DNA from: CAVOKN01 sp963696505
Lineage (GTDB): Bacteria > Pseudomonadota > Gammaproteobacteria > Burkholderiales > Rhodocyclaceae
Direction: 5' to 3'
NCBI GenBank assembly: GCA_963696505.1
Contig: CAVOKN010000008.1
Span: forward strand, 23,304 to 87,303
Length of the DNA: 64,000 nucleotides
Part shown: positions 30,877 through 41,294 of the stretch, piece after piece
Position numbering within the stretch: the first letter of the stretch is position 1
Layout of the letters: each line of letters begins with the position of its first letter
Program-made: the position numbers and the translations under genes
The notes under the pieces: model-generated
Databases searched by the model: none
Told to the model about the DNA's origin: nothing
Seen by the model: only the letters and a program-made list of their open reading frames with translations

Positions 30877-32242
30877 CTAGGGCTGACTCTGGGGCAGGGC
30901 GTCGAGGGTATTGCCGGCGGCGACGATGCCCTCGAAGCGGCGCGCGAGGCGCACGATCTGCGGCCCAGTCGTGTTCGACGATGTCCTGGGCATGGGCGAG
31001 GTTGTTGCGCAGCGATTGCAGGTCGCGCGCCACGCGCTGGCCGGCACCCTTGGTGGGAAAGTCGAGCCGGCTCAACTCCTCGGGGTCGGCGAGAAGGATG
31101 TCGGTCTTGTCGGCGAGCTGCAGGCAGTCCAGAAGCTCGGATTGTTGTCCGCGGCGCATGCGTTCGTCGTGCAGCGCCTGCGCGACCTGCAGCCGCCGTG
31201 GGGTCAGCAGAGCCTCCCAGTCGCCGCGGGGCCAGCGCGCGCGGATGCGCTGCGCGACATAAAGCTCGATCAGCGTCACCATGCCGAACAGCCACATGCG
31301 CCCAATCGGGCCCTGCAGGTCGGCCCGTGTCGCCACACCGACCACCTGGCCTAGCACGCCGACAAAGGCATGGTCGTAGCGCGTCAAGGCTTCGACCACG
31401 TCCGACAGGCCGGCGCTGCCGTCCAGCACCTGGCGGGCGCCGAAGGCCCGCATGGCGTCGCCGCAGCGTCCCTCGGCGAGGTCGGCGGGGAGCACGTAGC
31501 CGGTCACCAGGCCGTCGCAGCGGATGCCCGCGACATCGAGCTCGCGCTCCCGCATCAGGCCTGCGACCTCGGTTGCCCACCGCGTGTCGTCGAAAGAAGC
31601 GAGCGGCCGCACAATGTCCTGGGCCGAAAATGCCGTCATCAGCCGCTCGATCCCCAGTACGCGGGGAATCGGCGGGCGCTCGGTGTCCGGACCGGCTGCG
31701 CGCAACGAATCGAGGCTGAGACCGATCTCGTCCGCGCAGCGCGAGACGGTCTTGCGCGCCTGTCCGAGCAGCCGCGCGTCGCCTTCGCCCAGCACTTCGA
31801 GCAGGGCTGCAGCCTCGGCGACGAAGGTGCGGGCAAAGCGCTTGTCGTGGCGGCAGATGTCGCGGCAATTGTCGATCAGGTCGGCCAGCTTGACGGTCTT
31901 GGCGCGCGCCGATGCACGCGCAAGGTGATAGCGGTCGATGGCCTTGCGCGCTGCGCGATTTCCATCCTTGGCCGAGCTGACGTCGGTGAGTTCGATCACC
32001 AGTTGGGCCACGCCGGGGCCGAACTCGCGCTCGATGTCCTCGCGCGTGGCGGGCGTGTCCTCTATCGTGTCGTGCAGCCAGGCGGCAGCCAGCATCTCCG
32101 GGTCGTCGCTCACCGACGCGACCAGCGCCGCCGCCGCCTTCAGGTGAACGTCATAGGGCTGGCCGCTGTACTTGCGCCGTTGGTCGATGCGCGCGTGGGC
32201 CTGGGTGGCGTAGGCGCGTGCCCGTTCGACCAGCGGGTCCAT
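30877..32242 (-). CDS. HD hydrolase - CBS pair - HEPN-like protein
   Basis: The ATG at 32242 follows AGGAG, 9 bp after the outer-membrane factor stop, so this is the last gene of the efflux operon. Residues 1-130 are an RSH/MESH1-like HD domain (His33, HDTIED at 57-62, KLADLIDN). Residues 205-330 look like two CBS repeats. The C-terminus has RNNLAHAQD, an R-x4-H HEPN ribonuclease motif at 412-417. One extra G near 30967 shifts the frame at residue 427; corrected, the protein ends PQSQP at 30877 (454 aa), and uncorrected it runs to 30779 with an Arg-rich tail. The role is unknown; nucleotide sensing coupled to RNA cleavage is an inference. Confidence 0.75.
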
Positions 32243-32251
32243 GCTCTCCTG

Positions 32252-33795
32252 CTACCGCGCACCGGCGGTAATGGCGAGATCCCGGGTCAGCCGCAGGCCG
32301 CCGGTGTCGCCGAGCGCCGGCTCGACCGGAGCCGGGTCCCAGCCACCGCCCAGCGCGCGGTAGAGCTGCACGATGGACGCATAGGTGTCGCGGGTGGTCT
32401 GCACCAGGGTGAGTTCTGCGGTGAAGGCTTGGCGTTCGGCGTCGAGCACCTCGAAGTAGCTCGACACACCGCCCTCGTAGCGCATGCGCGTCAGTCGCAG
32501 CCGCTCGCGGTCCGCGGCGGCGACGCGCTCTACGCTGTCGCGCTGCTCGCTCAGCCGCTGGTAGGACACCAGCGCGTCTTCCACCTCGCGCAATCCATTC
32601 TGTATCGCCTGCCGGTACAGCTCGGCGGCGATGCGCTGCTGGGCCTGGGCCGCCTCGACGTTTGCGCCAAGGCGACCGGCGGTGAAGATCGGCAGCGTCA
32701 GCGCGGGGCTCACCGACCACGCCTGGCGGTTGGAATCGAACAGCGCGCCGGCTTCCGGGCTGAGGAAACCGAGAAAGCCGGTGAGCGAAATGACGGGAAG
32801 ATAGGCCTTGCGCGCCGCATCGACGTTCGCCTCGGTTGCCGGCCAGCACCTGCTCCGCGCCGCGCACGTCGGGGCGGCGCTCCAGCAGTTGCGACGGCAG
32901 CCCGGCGGGAAGCTGCGGCGGCAGGGGGTAGTCGCTTAGCTTCAACTGGCGCGCAACCGGTCCGGGGTTGCGGCCCACCAGCACCGCCATCGCGTTCTCG
33001 CTCTGAGTGCGGCGGCGCTCCAGGTCGGCAATGGTCGATTCAGCACCGGCGAGCAGCGATTCCGCCTGGCGCAGGTCCACCGCCGAGACGACGCCGTTGT
33101 CGAAGCGCAGCTTCACCAGCCGCAGCGACTCGCGCCGCGTGTCGGCGGTGCGGATCGCGATGTCGAGCTGGGCATCCGCCACCAGCAGGTCGAGGTAGGT
33201 CAGCACCACCTGGGAAATCAGGCTGACCTGGAACGCGCGGCGGTTCTCCTCGCTCGCCAGCAGATTGCGATAGGCGGCCTCGTTCAGAGAGCGCAGGCGG
33301 CCCCAGAGGTCGATCTCCCAGGCCGGCATGGCGAGCCCGACGCTGTAGGTTTCGCCGATGCGGTTCTCGCTGGCGCTGGCCACCGAAGGCTGGCGCGCGC
33401 GGGTGACGCTGGCGTCGCCGAACAGGTTGGGCCACAGCGCCGAGCGCTGAACGCCGTACTGGGCGCGGGCGAATTCCACGCGCTCGGCGGCGATGCGCAG
33501 GTCATGGTTCTCGCTCAGCGCCTCGCGTATCAGCGTTTGGACTTCCGCCGTTCTGAACAGCTCGCCCCAGGGCCGGTCGGCGAGGGAGGTTTCCGTTGCG
33601 GCCGGCGCGCGCCAGGCCGCTGGGCATGTCAAGCTCGGGGCGCTGGAAGGTCGGCGTGGCGCAGGCACTGACTATGGCGGCGAGGGCGATCGGCAGGAGG
33701 CGGGAATGCAGGCGCTGACGCCCCCACCCCAGCCATCCCCCGCAGGCGGGGGAGGGGGAAGCAGGGTGAGCGGCGACAGGGGATGCGCGCTTCAT
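32252..33795 (-). pseudogene. RND outer-membrane factor (OprM/TolC family), two frameshifts
   Basis: This is an outer-membrane efflux lipoprotein of the NodT/OprM family. The signal and lipobox (AAIVSACATP), the helical hairpins and C-terminal residues (YRALGGGWD) are present. Single-base indels near 33610 (after MPSGLARA) and near 32840 (at VLAA/TEANVDAARK) split it over three frames. Corrected it would be about 510 aa, a normal length. The ATG at 33795 overlaps the RND stop as ATGA. The N-terminus also carries a REP-like insert (33721-33761). Assembly error or real decay cannot be told apart here. Confidence 0.85.
33721..33761. repeat. REP-like element in the signal region of the outer-membrane factor
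   Basis: CCCCCACCCCAGCCATCCCC followed by CGCAGGCGGGGGAGGGGGAA belongs to the same family as the hsd inserts. It lies in the first 25 codons of the OMF gene, upstream of the lipoprotein signal. Confidence 0.65.
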
Positions 33796-36700
33796 GGCTG
33801 CGCCTCCTGCGGTTCCGGCGCGGGCTCAGCCTCGCGGCGGCCGCCGCCGAGGTAGGTCATCGCCAGGTAGTAGAACAGCGGCGTGAAGAACACGCCGATC
33901 AGGGTTGCCGCCAGCATGCCGCCAAGGATGCCGGTGCCCACCGAATGCTGTGTCGCCGCGCCCGCCCCGGAGGCGCGCACCAGGGGCAGCACGCCGAGGA
34001 TGAAGGCGAGCGAGGTCATGACGATGGGGCGCAGCCGCAGGCGTGCCGCCTCCAGCGCCGCCTCGATGACCGACAGCCCCTCCTCGTAGCGCTGCTTGGC
34101 GAACTCGACGATCAGGATGCCGTTCTTGCCCGCCAGGCCGACCAGGGTGATCAGGCTGACCTGGAAGAACACGTCGTTGGGCGCGTGGCGCAGGAACAGC
34201 GCGATCAGCGCGCCGAGGATGCCGATGGGCACGATCAGGAACACCGCCACCGGCAGCGTCCAGCTTTCATACAGCGCGGCGAGGAACAGGAACACGAAGA
34301 CGAAGGACAGCAGGAAGATGAAGCCCGCCTGCCCGCCGGAGATCTTCTCCTGCAGCGACTGGCCGGACCACTGGAAGGCGGTCCCGGCGGGCAGGTTGCT
34401 GCGCCGACAATTCCTCCATCGCAGCCAGCGCTTCGCCCGAAGCTGCGGCCGGGCGCCGGCGTGCCGTTGAGCTGCACGGCGGGGTAGCCGTTGTAGCGGT
34501 GCGAGCGCGATAGGCGCCGAGCGGTATTCGGTGCTGGCGAGCGCCGCGATCGGCACGATGTCGCCCTTGGCGTTGCGCACGTAGAAGCGCTGAAGATAGG
34601 CCGGATCGGAGCGGAACTGCTGCTCCGACTGCAGCTTGACCTTGAGGTTGGTGCCGAAGGCGGTGAACTGGTTCACGAAGCTGGAGCCGAGCAGCGTGCC
34701 GATGGTGGCGTACACGTCCGCCAGCGGCACGCCCAGAGCCTTGGCCTTGTTGCGTTCGACGTCGATGAACAGCGTCTGCACGTCGGGCGCGGCGACGTTG
34801 CGCACGCCCGCCAGGCGCGCATCCTGAGCCGCGCCGGCAACCATCGCGGCGGCCGCCTGGTCGAGCTTCGCGCGGTCTCCGTCCAGCGCCAGCAACCGGT
34901 AGTCGAAGCCGGCGATGTTGCCCATGCCCGAAATCGGCGGCTCATTGATGGCGAACACCCGCGCCTCGCTGATGCCGATGTAGAACTTGCCGTTGAGCCG
35001 CCGGATGATCTGCGCCACGTGCTGATCGGCCTCCTTGCGCTCGTCCCAGGGCTTGAGCGTGACATAGAGGAAGCCCTGGTTGGCGTAGCGGTAGAAGATC
35101 GAAAAGCCGGGGATGCCGATGATGTCCTCACCGACGGCTCGGTTCGGACCATGCCCTCCACCCGCTCCATGATCTCCAGCACCCGCTGCTGGGATGCCGC
35201 GGAGGGCAGGTCGATAGCGACGAAGAAGGTGCCTTTGTCCTCCTCCGGCACGAAGCCGCCGGGGATCGCCTTGAACAGGAAGAACACGCCGGCCAGGATC
35301 ACGGCATAGATCAGCCATGAAGCGCAGGCCGCGCCGGATCACGAAGCCCACCGCGCCGACATAGCCGCCGGTCACCTTGTCGAAGAAGCGGTCGAAGGCG
35401 GCGATGGGCCGCGGCTTGTGCACGCCGGGCTTGAGGATCAGGGCGCACAGGGCCGGCGTCAGCGTGAGGGCCGTCACCGCCGAGAGCAGCGTGAGACACG
35501 GTAATGGTGATGGCGAACTGCTTGTAGAGCGTCCCGGTGACGCCGGAGAGGAAGGCGACGGAACGAACACCGCGCAGATCACCGCGGTGACGCCGACGAT
35601 GGCCCCGCCTATGCCCTGCATTGCTTTGCGCGAGGCCTCCCGCGGCCCGAGGCCCTCCTCATGCATGATCTTCTCGACCGCCTCGACCACGACGATGGCA
35701 TCGTCCACCACAATGCCGATGGCAAGCACCATGGCGAACAGGGTGAGCATGTTGATCGAAAAGCCCATCAGCAGCATTCCGGCCAGGGTGCCGATCAGCG
35801 ACACCGGTATCGCCAGCATCGGGATGAGGGTGGCGCGCACACTGCCGAGGAACAGATACACCACCACCAGCACCAGCACGAAGGCCTCGATGACGGTATG
35901 GATCACCAGCTCGATCGAGGCATTGCACGAACACCGTGGTGTCGTAGGGAATCTCCCACTTCAGCCCCTGGGGGAAACTGGCGGCAACCTCGGCCATCTT
36001 GGCGCGCACCGCCTTCGCCACCTCCAGGGCATTGGCGCCGGGACGCAGATAGACGCCCATCCCGGTCGCCGGTTGGCCGTTCATGCGCAGGCTGATCTGG
36101 TAGTCGTCGGCGCCGAGTTCGACCCGGGCCACGTCACGCACCCGCACCACCGAGCCATCCGGCGCGGCCCGCACGATGACCCTGGCGAATTCCTCCGGGG
36201 TGGTGAAGGTGCCGCGGGTCTGCACCGGGAAAGTCAGCAACTGGCCGCCGGGGCTGGGCGAAGTGCCGATCTCGCCCACCGGGTAGTTCTGGTTCTGCTC
36301 GCGGATGGCATTGGCGACATCGGTTACGGTGAGCTTGAATTTGGCCAGTTGGTCGGGGTCGAGCCATACGCGCATCGCATAGGGATGAGCCGAACAGGGT
36401 CACCTCGCCGACGCCGCCCAGGCGCTTCAGCTCCGGCAGCGACGTTCGAGTTGGCGAGGTTGCTGAGATACTCGCGGTCGAAGCTCGGATCATCGGACTG
36501 CATCGTCACGATGAGCAGCATCGAGGGATTGGTCTTGTCCACCTTGACGCCGTTTTGCAGCACCGCCTGGGGCAGCAACGGCTCGACGCGCTTGACCCGG
36601 TTGTTTACCTCGACGGTGGCGATGTCGAGGTCGGTGCCGGCCTCGAAAACCACCGAAAGATCCATCAGGCCGCTGGCCGAACTGGTGGAGAACATGTAGA

Positions 36701-36923
36701 GCAGGCCATCCACGCCGTTCATTTCCCGTTCCAGCGGCGCGGCGACGGTGTTCTCCAGGATCTCCGGGCTGGCGCCGGGATAGACGGCGGTGACCTTGAC
36801 CTGGGGCGGGGCGACGCTGGGATATTGCTCGACCGCGAGCTGGTTCGCGGCCAGCGCGCCGACCAGCGAAATGATCAGCGCAATGACGGTGGCAAAGACC
36901 GGACGATCGACGAAGAAACCCAT
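33792..36923 (-). pseudogene. RND multidrug efflux transporter (AcrB/MexB type), many frameshifts
   Basis: This is a proton-driven inner-membrane pump of about 1040 aa once frames are joined. The start MGFFVDRPVFATVIALIISL is at 36923. All RND segments are present, including the FAMVLAIGIVVDDAIVVVEA helix with the proton-relay aspartates and the C-terminal helices. At least nine single-base indels break or restore the frame, near 36441, 36385, 35922, 35559, 35494, 35313, 35130, 34505, 34440 and 34400. Such density inside conserved sequence points to sequencing error or to an untranslated copy. It overlaps the OMF start (ATGA). Confidence 0.88.
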
Positions 36924-37021
36924 GCTCGTCCCCTCAGACCGGCCGCGCCGCAGACAGACGGCAGCGCCCCTTCGCGATCCCTCCCCCACAGGCCGGGGCG
37001 GTGCAGGGTACGCGACTCCCG

Positions 37022-37056
37022 CCCGCTCCCCCGCACGCGGGGGAGGGCCGGGGTTG
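37022..37056. repeat. REP-like element between RND gene and the MFP tail copy
   Basis: GCTCCCCCGCACGCGGGGGA with a GGGCCGGGGTTGG tail matches the window's other REP-like copies. A partial second copy lies just left of it (36980-37000). Confidence 0.6.
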
Positions 37057-37106
37057 GCGCAGCGCGTGCAGCGCGCGCGCAGGCAATGGCCCGGTCAGCG
37101 TCGCCA

Positions 37107-37504
37107 TCACTTGGCCTCGCCTGCCGGTTTGGCGGGCTGCTCGGTCGCAGCGGCCGGTTTCGGGGCCGGGCTGGGCGCCGCCGCCGGGGCCGCGCCGTAG
37201 GGCGCCGGCCTGACGGTGGCGCCGGGCTGCACCTTCTGCACGCCTTCGACGACCACCCGGTCGCCGGCAGCCAGTCCCTTCTCGACGATCCACTCGTCGC
37301 CGATCCACTCGCCAACCACCAGGTCGCGGCGCTCCACCTTGTTCTCCGCCGTGACGACGAACGCCACATGTCCGGTCGGCACTTTCATCACCGCCTGTTG
37401 CGGCACTGCTCGACGGCGAGCCGGTTGGCAGCCATCGCCCCCACCAGGGCGATGATCAGCGCGATGACGGTGGCAAAGACCGGACGGTCAACGAAGAAGC
37501 CCAT
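37107..37504 (-). pseudogene. chimeric remnant: RND head joined to MFP tail
   Basis: From ATG at 37504 the frame reads MGFFVDRPVFATVIALIIAL and on to ANRLAVEQ, a second RND start. At about 37404 it switches in mid-codon to the C-terminal quarter of a second adaptor protein (PQQAVMKVPTGHVAFVVTAE, to the stop at 37107). Both pieces resemble, but are not identical to, the neighbouring full genes. The structure is what deletion between two tandem MFP-RND operons would leave. Confidence 0.85.
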
Positions 37505-37511
37505 CGCCCCC

Positions 37512-38720
37512 CTACTTGCCGGAAGCCGCTGCGGCCGCCGGCGCGGCACCGGGCTGAGCGGCCGGAGCGGCGGCGCCATAGGGCACCGGCTTCACGGTGG
37601 CGCCGGGTTGCGCCTTCTGCACGCCCTCGACGATCACGCGATCGCCGGCGGCCAGCCCCTTCTCGACGATCCAGTCGTCCTTGATCCATTCTCCGACCAC
37701 CAGGTCGCGGCGCTCCACCTTATTGTCGACGGTGACGACGAAGGCGACATGACCCGTGGGTACCTTGACCACCGCCTGCTGCGGCACCAGGATGGTGCCG
37801 GGCCGCTGTCCGGCGGTCATTTCGACGCGCACGAACATTCCCGGAAGCAGGCGCGGCTCGCCGCGGTTCGGCAGCACCGCCCGCAGCGTGATGGTGCCTG
37901 TGTCGCGGTTCACCTGGGCGTCGGAAAAGTCGATGCGCCCAGCCTGCTGAAACGCGGTCCCGTCGGGCAGCACGAAGCGCACGCTGTCGCCGTGCTGCTC
38001 CTTGATTTCGCCGCTGTGTATCGCGCGCTGCAGGATCAGGGCATCGCGGTCGGGCATGGTGAAGATGACATAGATGGGATCCAGCTTCTCGATGGTGGCA
38101 AGCAGGGTCGGCTCGCCCTTGCCCACCAGCGCTCCCTCCGGCACCTGCGAGGTGCCGATGCGCCCCGCTTCGGTGGCGTAGATCCTGGTGTAGCCGAGGT
38201 TGAGCTTGGCGCGGTCGAGGGTGGCGCGGGCCGCCTGCACCGACGACTCCGCCTGCTTCAGTTGCGTGGCCGCATCGTCGTAGTCCTGCTTGCTGATGGC
38301 ATTCTCTCTGGCCAGCGGGGCATAGCGCACCTCGCGCACCTTGGCGTTGGAGAGATTGGCCTGGGCCAGCGACGCCTGGGCGTCGCGCAGCGTCGCCTCG
38401 TAGGTGGCGGGATCGATGGAGTAGAGCAACTGCCCCGCCGCGACCTTGGTGCCCTCGGTGAAATGGCGCCTTTCCAGGATGCCTTCGACCCGCGCGCGTA
38501 CCTGTACCGAGCGGTAGGCGCTGACATTTCCGACGTACTCGCGCAGCACCGGCACGGTCTCGCTGCGCGCCGGCGCGACCTTCACTTACGCCGGCGGCGG
38601 CGCGGCCTGGGGTGCAGCTTCCTTTTTGCCGCAGCCCGTGGCCAGCAGCGATATCAATGCGGTGGCGGCCAGGACTTGGATGGGACAGGCGGTGCGCTCC
38701 GGGATCGATGATCTGGGCAT
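37512..38720 (-). pseudogene. RND membrane-fusion adaptor (MexA/AcrA type) with in-frame stop
   Basis: This is a periplasmic adaptor lipoprotein. From ATG at 38720 the signal and lipobox (SLLATGCGKKE) run 44 codons, and then a TAA at 38588-38586 interrupts the same frame. The next codon is GTG, and the body (VKVAPARSETVPVLREYVGN onward, 357 aa) continues without a shift to 37512. Biotinyl-lipoyl, hairpin and beta-barrel regions are normal. A single change such as GAA to TAA explains the lesion. Restart at the GTG would give a cytosolic, non-lipidated protein. It is first in the MFP-RND-OMF order. Confidence 0.88.
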
Positions 38721-39093
38721 GATTGGGTCAGGGCATGTCGGTTCGGGAATGATTCGTCGGCTGGCGGCGGGGATTCACCAAGGGATGTACGGCACCGGCC
38801 CGAGGGCTCGCGGTACCACCCCGAAACTCCGCCGTTTCCCTCGCCACTATACGCAAGAGGGTGCCCCGGTTCCACCATGATGAGATCGGTTCGCATCTGC
38901 ACCTGTCCTGGAATGCCGATCCGCCGCCTGCACCGGCGAGTTCGCAACAAGCTGCGACTCGCCCCGTCTTCGACCCCGGTCAGCCCTCGGAGCGCTTGTC
39001 GCGGAGAGCCGGGTCGCCGATACTTGCGACCCGACGCGGCACCCTGTGCCACGCCTCCGGCCAATCGGCAGCTCACTCGCGAAGGAACATCGC
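38721..39093. other. intergenic region upstream of the efflux operon
   Basis: This 370-bp gap lies between the divergent adaptor gene and a small conserved gene. It must contain both promoters; no clear repressor gene (such as tetR) or operator was recognised. A GAAGGA site at 39081-39086 serves the next gene. Confidence 0.4.
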
Positions 39094-39363
39094 ATGGAGA
39101 AGAACCGCAGCCTCACCATCCACTTCATGGATGGCACCAACATTTCCTTCGATTTTCCCCAGCAGGCACGCAACGAGGTGGCGCGCAAGCTGCTGCTCGA
39201 AGATATCGTCAAGAGCCCGTTTCTCATCGTCTCCGCTGACGGCGCGCTGCTGATGTTTCCGGTTGCCAACATCAAGTCGTTGCAGATGTTCGGCCCCGCC
39301 GACGGATCGGCGGATATCGACCTGCCGCCCCATGTGATTCGCGGTGCCACTGTGGTTGGCTGA
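39094..39363 (+). CDS. small conserved hypothetical protein
   Basis: The 89-aa soluble protein begins at ATG 39094 with GAAGGA upstream; the longer reading from 39046 is not needed. The sequence has alternating short strands (SLTIHFMDGTNISFDF, FLIVSADGALLMFPV) that suggest a small beta-rich fold. No family name was recognised. It stands alone between the efflux operon and a SHOCT lipoprotein. Confidence 0.65.
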   Translation: MEKNRSLTIHFMDGTNISFDFPQQARNEVARKLLLEDIVKSPFLIVSADGALLMFPVANIKSLQMFGPADGSADIDLPPHVIRGATVVG

Positions 39364-39569
39364 ACCCGCGGCCGCCCTGAGCCCACCTACGCCATGGGCA
39401 TCACTCCGGCAGGGCCTTGAGTCCAGCAGGGTCACCTAGCGAGGACGACGCAGGTGCGGCGGGGCGATGCATCGTGCATCGGGCACGGGAACCCGAAGGG
39501 GCTGAAACGGAGCGGCGGTATGGGGATAAAATGCGCCCCTGACGACGCTTTCCACGCGGGAGAACCACC

Positions 39570-39776
39570 ATGCAAAACGCTTTTCGCGCACTTGTCGCAG
39601 CAATCCTGGTTGCCGGCGCGCTTTCCGGCTGCGGCGGTGGCGGTGCAGAAGCCCGAACCGAGGTGACGACGGTCAGCCAGGGCCAGCAACTGCTCGACCT
39701 GAAGAAGGCCTACGACACGGGCGCGATGACGAAGGACGAATACGAGCGCGCCCGCTACAAGGTCCTCAATCAGTGA
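39570..39776 (+). CDS. small lipoprotein with SHOCT-like domain
   Basis: The 68-aa protein has a signal peptide and lipobox LSGCGGGG (Cys at about 21), and so should be a membrane-anchored lipoprotein. Its C-terminus, QLLDLKKAYDTGAMTKDEYE plus about eight residues, is a SHOCT (short C-terminal) motif, a common oligomerisation tail of unknown role. It converges on the TAXI receptor gene, with 5 bp between the stop codons. Confidence 0.75.
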   Translation: MQNAFRALVAAILVAGALSGCGGGGAEARTEVTTVSQGQQLLDLKKAYDTGAMTKDEYERARYKVLNQ

Positions 39777-39781
39777 GCATG

Positions 39782-41294
39782 CTAGGGGCGTGAAGCGGTG
39801 AAGTAAGCTTCCATGCCCTCGTACCACGGGATGTTTCACCCCGGTCGCGGCGCTAGCACGGGAGACCTGGGATAGCGTGGCACTGGCGCGCCCGTCGGCC
39901 GCTTCGAACACCAGTCGCAGCATCGCGTCCACCTGCTTGCGCGGTACCTCGGCGCGGGTGACCAGCAGAGCCGTCGCGGCGACCGTCGGCACCGGTCCGT
40001 CCTGGCCCGGATAGCTGCGGGCGGGCAAAGTCAGTGGCACCAGACCGGCATCGAGCAGTTCGCGGCTCGGGCCGATCGGCACCCAGACCACCCGGGTGCG
40101 CGCCGCGAGGCGCTGCAGCTCTCGCGCCGGCGCGTGAATCGTTATGAAAAAAGCATCGATCTCGCCGGCGGCGAGCTGGCGCGCCGCGTCCGGCAGGGGC
40201 GCATCGCTCACGGCGTCCACGCTCTCGGGAGCGATACCGTTTTGCGCCAGGATGGCCGAGGCGGTGGCGCGCGTGCCCGAGCCGCGCGGACCGAGCCCGA
40301 TGCGCCGCCCCCGCAGGTCGGCGACGCTGGCGATGCCGCTGTCTGCGGCCGCCACGAGGTGAACCGTCTCCGGGAACAGGCTGCCCAGGGCGCGCAGATT
40401 CTGTTGCGGCGAGCCGGCGAAGCGACCCTGGCCGTTCGAGGCCTGACGCGCGATGTCGTTCTGCACCAGCGCAAACTGCGCCTGCCCCTCGCTGAGCAGG
40501 CGGATGTTCTCCACGCTGCCGCCGCTCGCCACCGTGTCCAGCGCCACGCCCGCGGCCGATGCACGCCTGCGCAGGGCATCCATGACTTCCTCGTAGGCGC
40601 CGCCACCGGGACCGCCGGCAATCAGCAGCAGGTCGGCAGCGCGATCGAGCCGGGCCCGCGCCTGCCGGTAGGTCGATTCGAATTCCTCGCGCAGGATCGC
40701 GTCGCGCTCGCGAGGCGTGACCGTCGGCCCGCTGTCCAGCGTCACGAGCTCTTGCAGCCGCGCCAGGGCCTGCTGCAGCGGCGTCGCGGGAGGCTCCTCC
40801 TTGGGGCGGGGCTGCATTGCCGCCGCCGCCGCGGCCGCGGCCGGTACCGATGCGGCGGCCGGCGCAGCGGCCGGTGCGCTTGCCACCAGTTGCCAGCGGC
40901 TGCCCGCCGCAACGAAGGCCGCCGAGCCGTAGGCGCCTATCGTGTCCCCGGCGTGGTTGCCCTCGGGTTCGAGCCCGAACACCCCCTTTTCGCCCGTGCC
41001 GAGCAGGCTCGCCAGGGTGGCGACATTGTGGGAATCCCATCGCGTGAAGTCGTAGTCGCGGGTGAGTCTGAAACGGGCGTTGAAGTACACCGTGCGCCCG
41101 TCAGCGCCCGGAAGGGCGGCGCTTCCGGCACGGCGCAGCCTCTCGAATTCCAGTACCCGGCCGCCGAGGGCAGCGTCGAGCTGCTGCTGCAGCGCCTCCT
41201 GCACGCTGACTTCGTCCGGACCGCGCGCGCAGCCCGCCAGCAGCAGTAGTCCGCAGAGCAGGGCCAGATGCCGCAGGCCGCGCGCGCTCACCAT
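39782..41294 (-). CDS. TAXI-family solute-binding lipoprotein, frameshift near C-terminus
   Basis: The protein is about 503 aa once corrected. A lipoprotein signal (LLLLAGCARG) is followed by a novel N-terminal domain of about 110 residues, then an Ala/Pro-rich linker, then a TRAP-TAXI periplasmic receptor (LLIAGGPGGGAYEEVMDALR, the GSGTRATA loop and FITIHAP). The ATG at 41294 overlaps the gltS stop by 7 bp, so both are co-transcribed. An extra base near 39836 changes the end: corrected it reads GVKIPWYEGMEAYFTASRP and stops at 39782, next to the convergent SHOCT gene; uncorrected it overruns to 39432. Pairing with GltS suggests acidic amino-acid sensing or uptake. Confidence 0.8.

Noticed and set aside
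31370..33226. A 618-aa plus-strand frame
   Set aside because: It is opposite the HD-CBS-HEPN and OMF genes and has no recognisable motifs.
36555..38711. A 718-aa open frame on the plus strand opposite the efflux genes
   Set aside because: The composition is that of a GC-rich shadow frame. The minus strand encodes clear RND and MFP sequences.
39432..39781. A C-terminal extension of the TAXI receptor
   Set aside because: It results from one extra base near 39836. The corrected frame ends with a typical TAXI C-terminus at 39782 and avoids overlap with the SHOCT lipoprotein.
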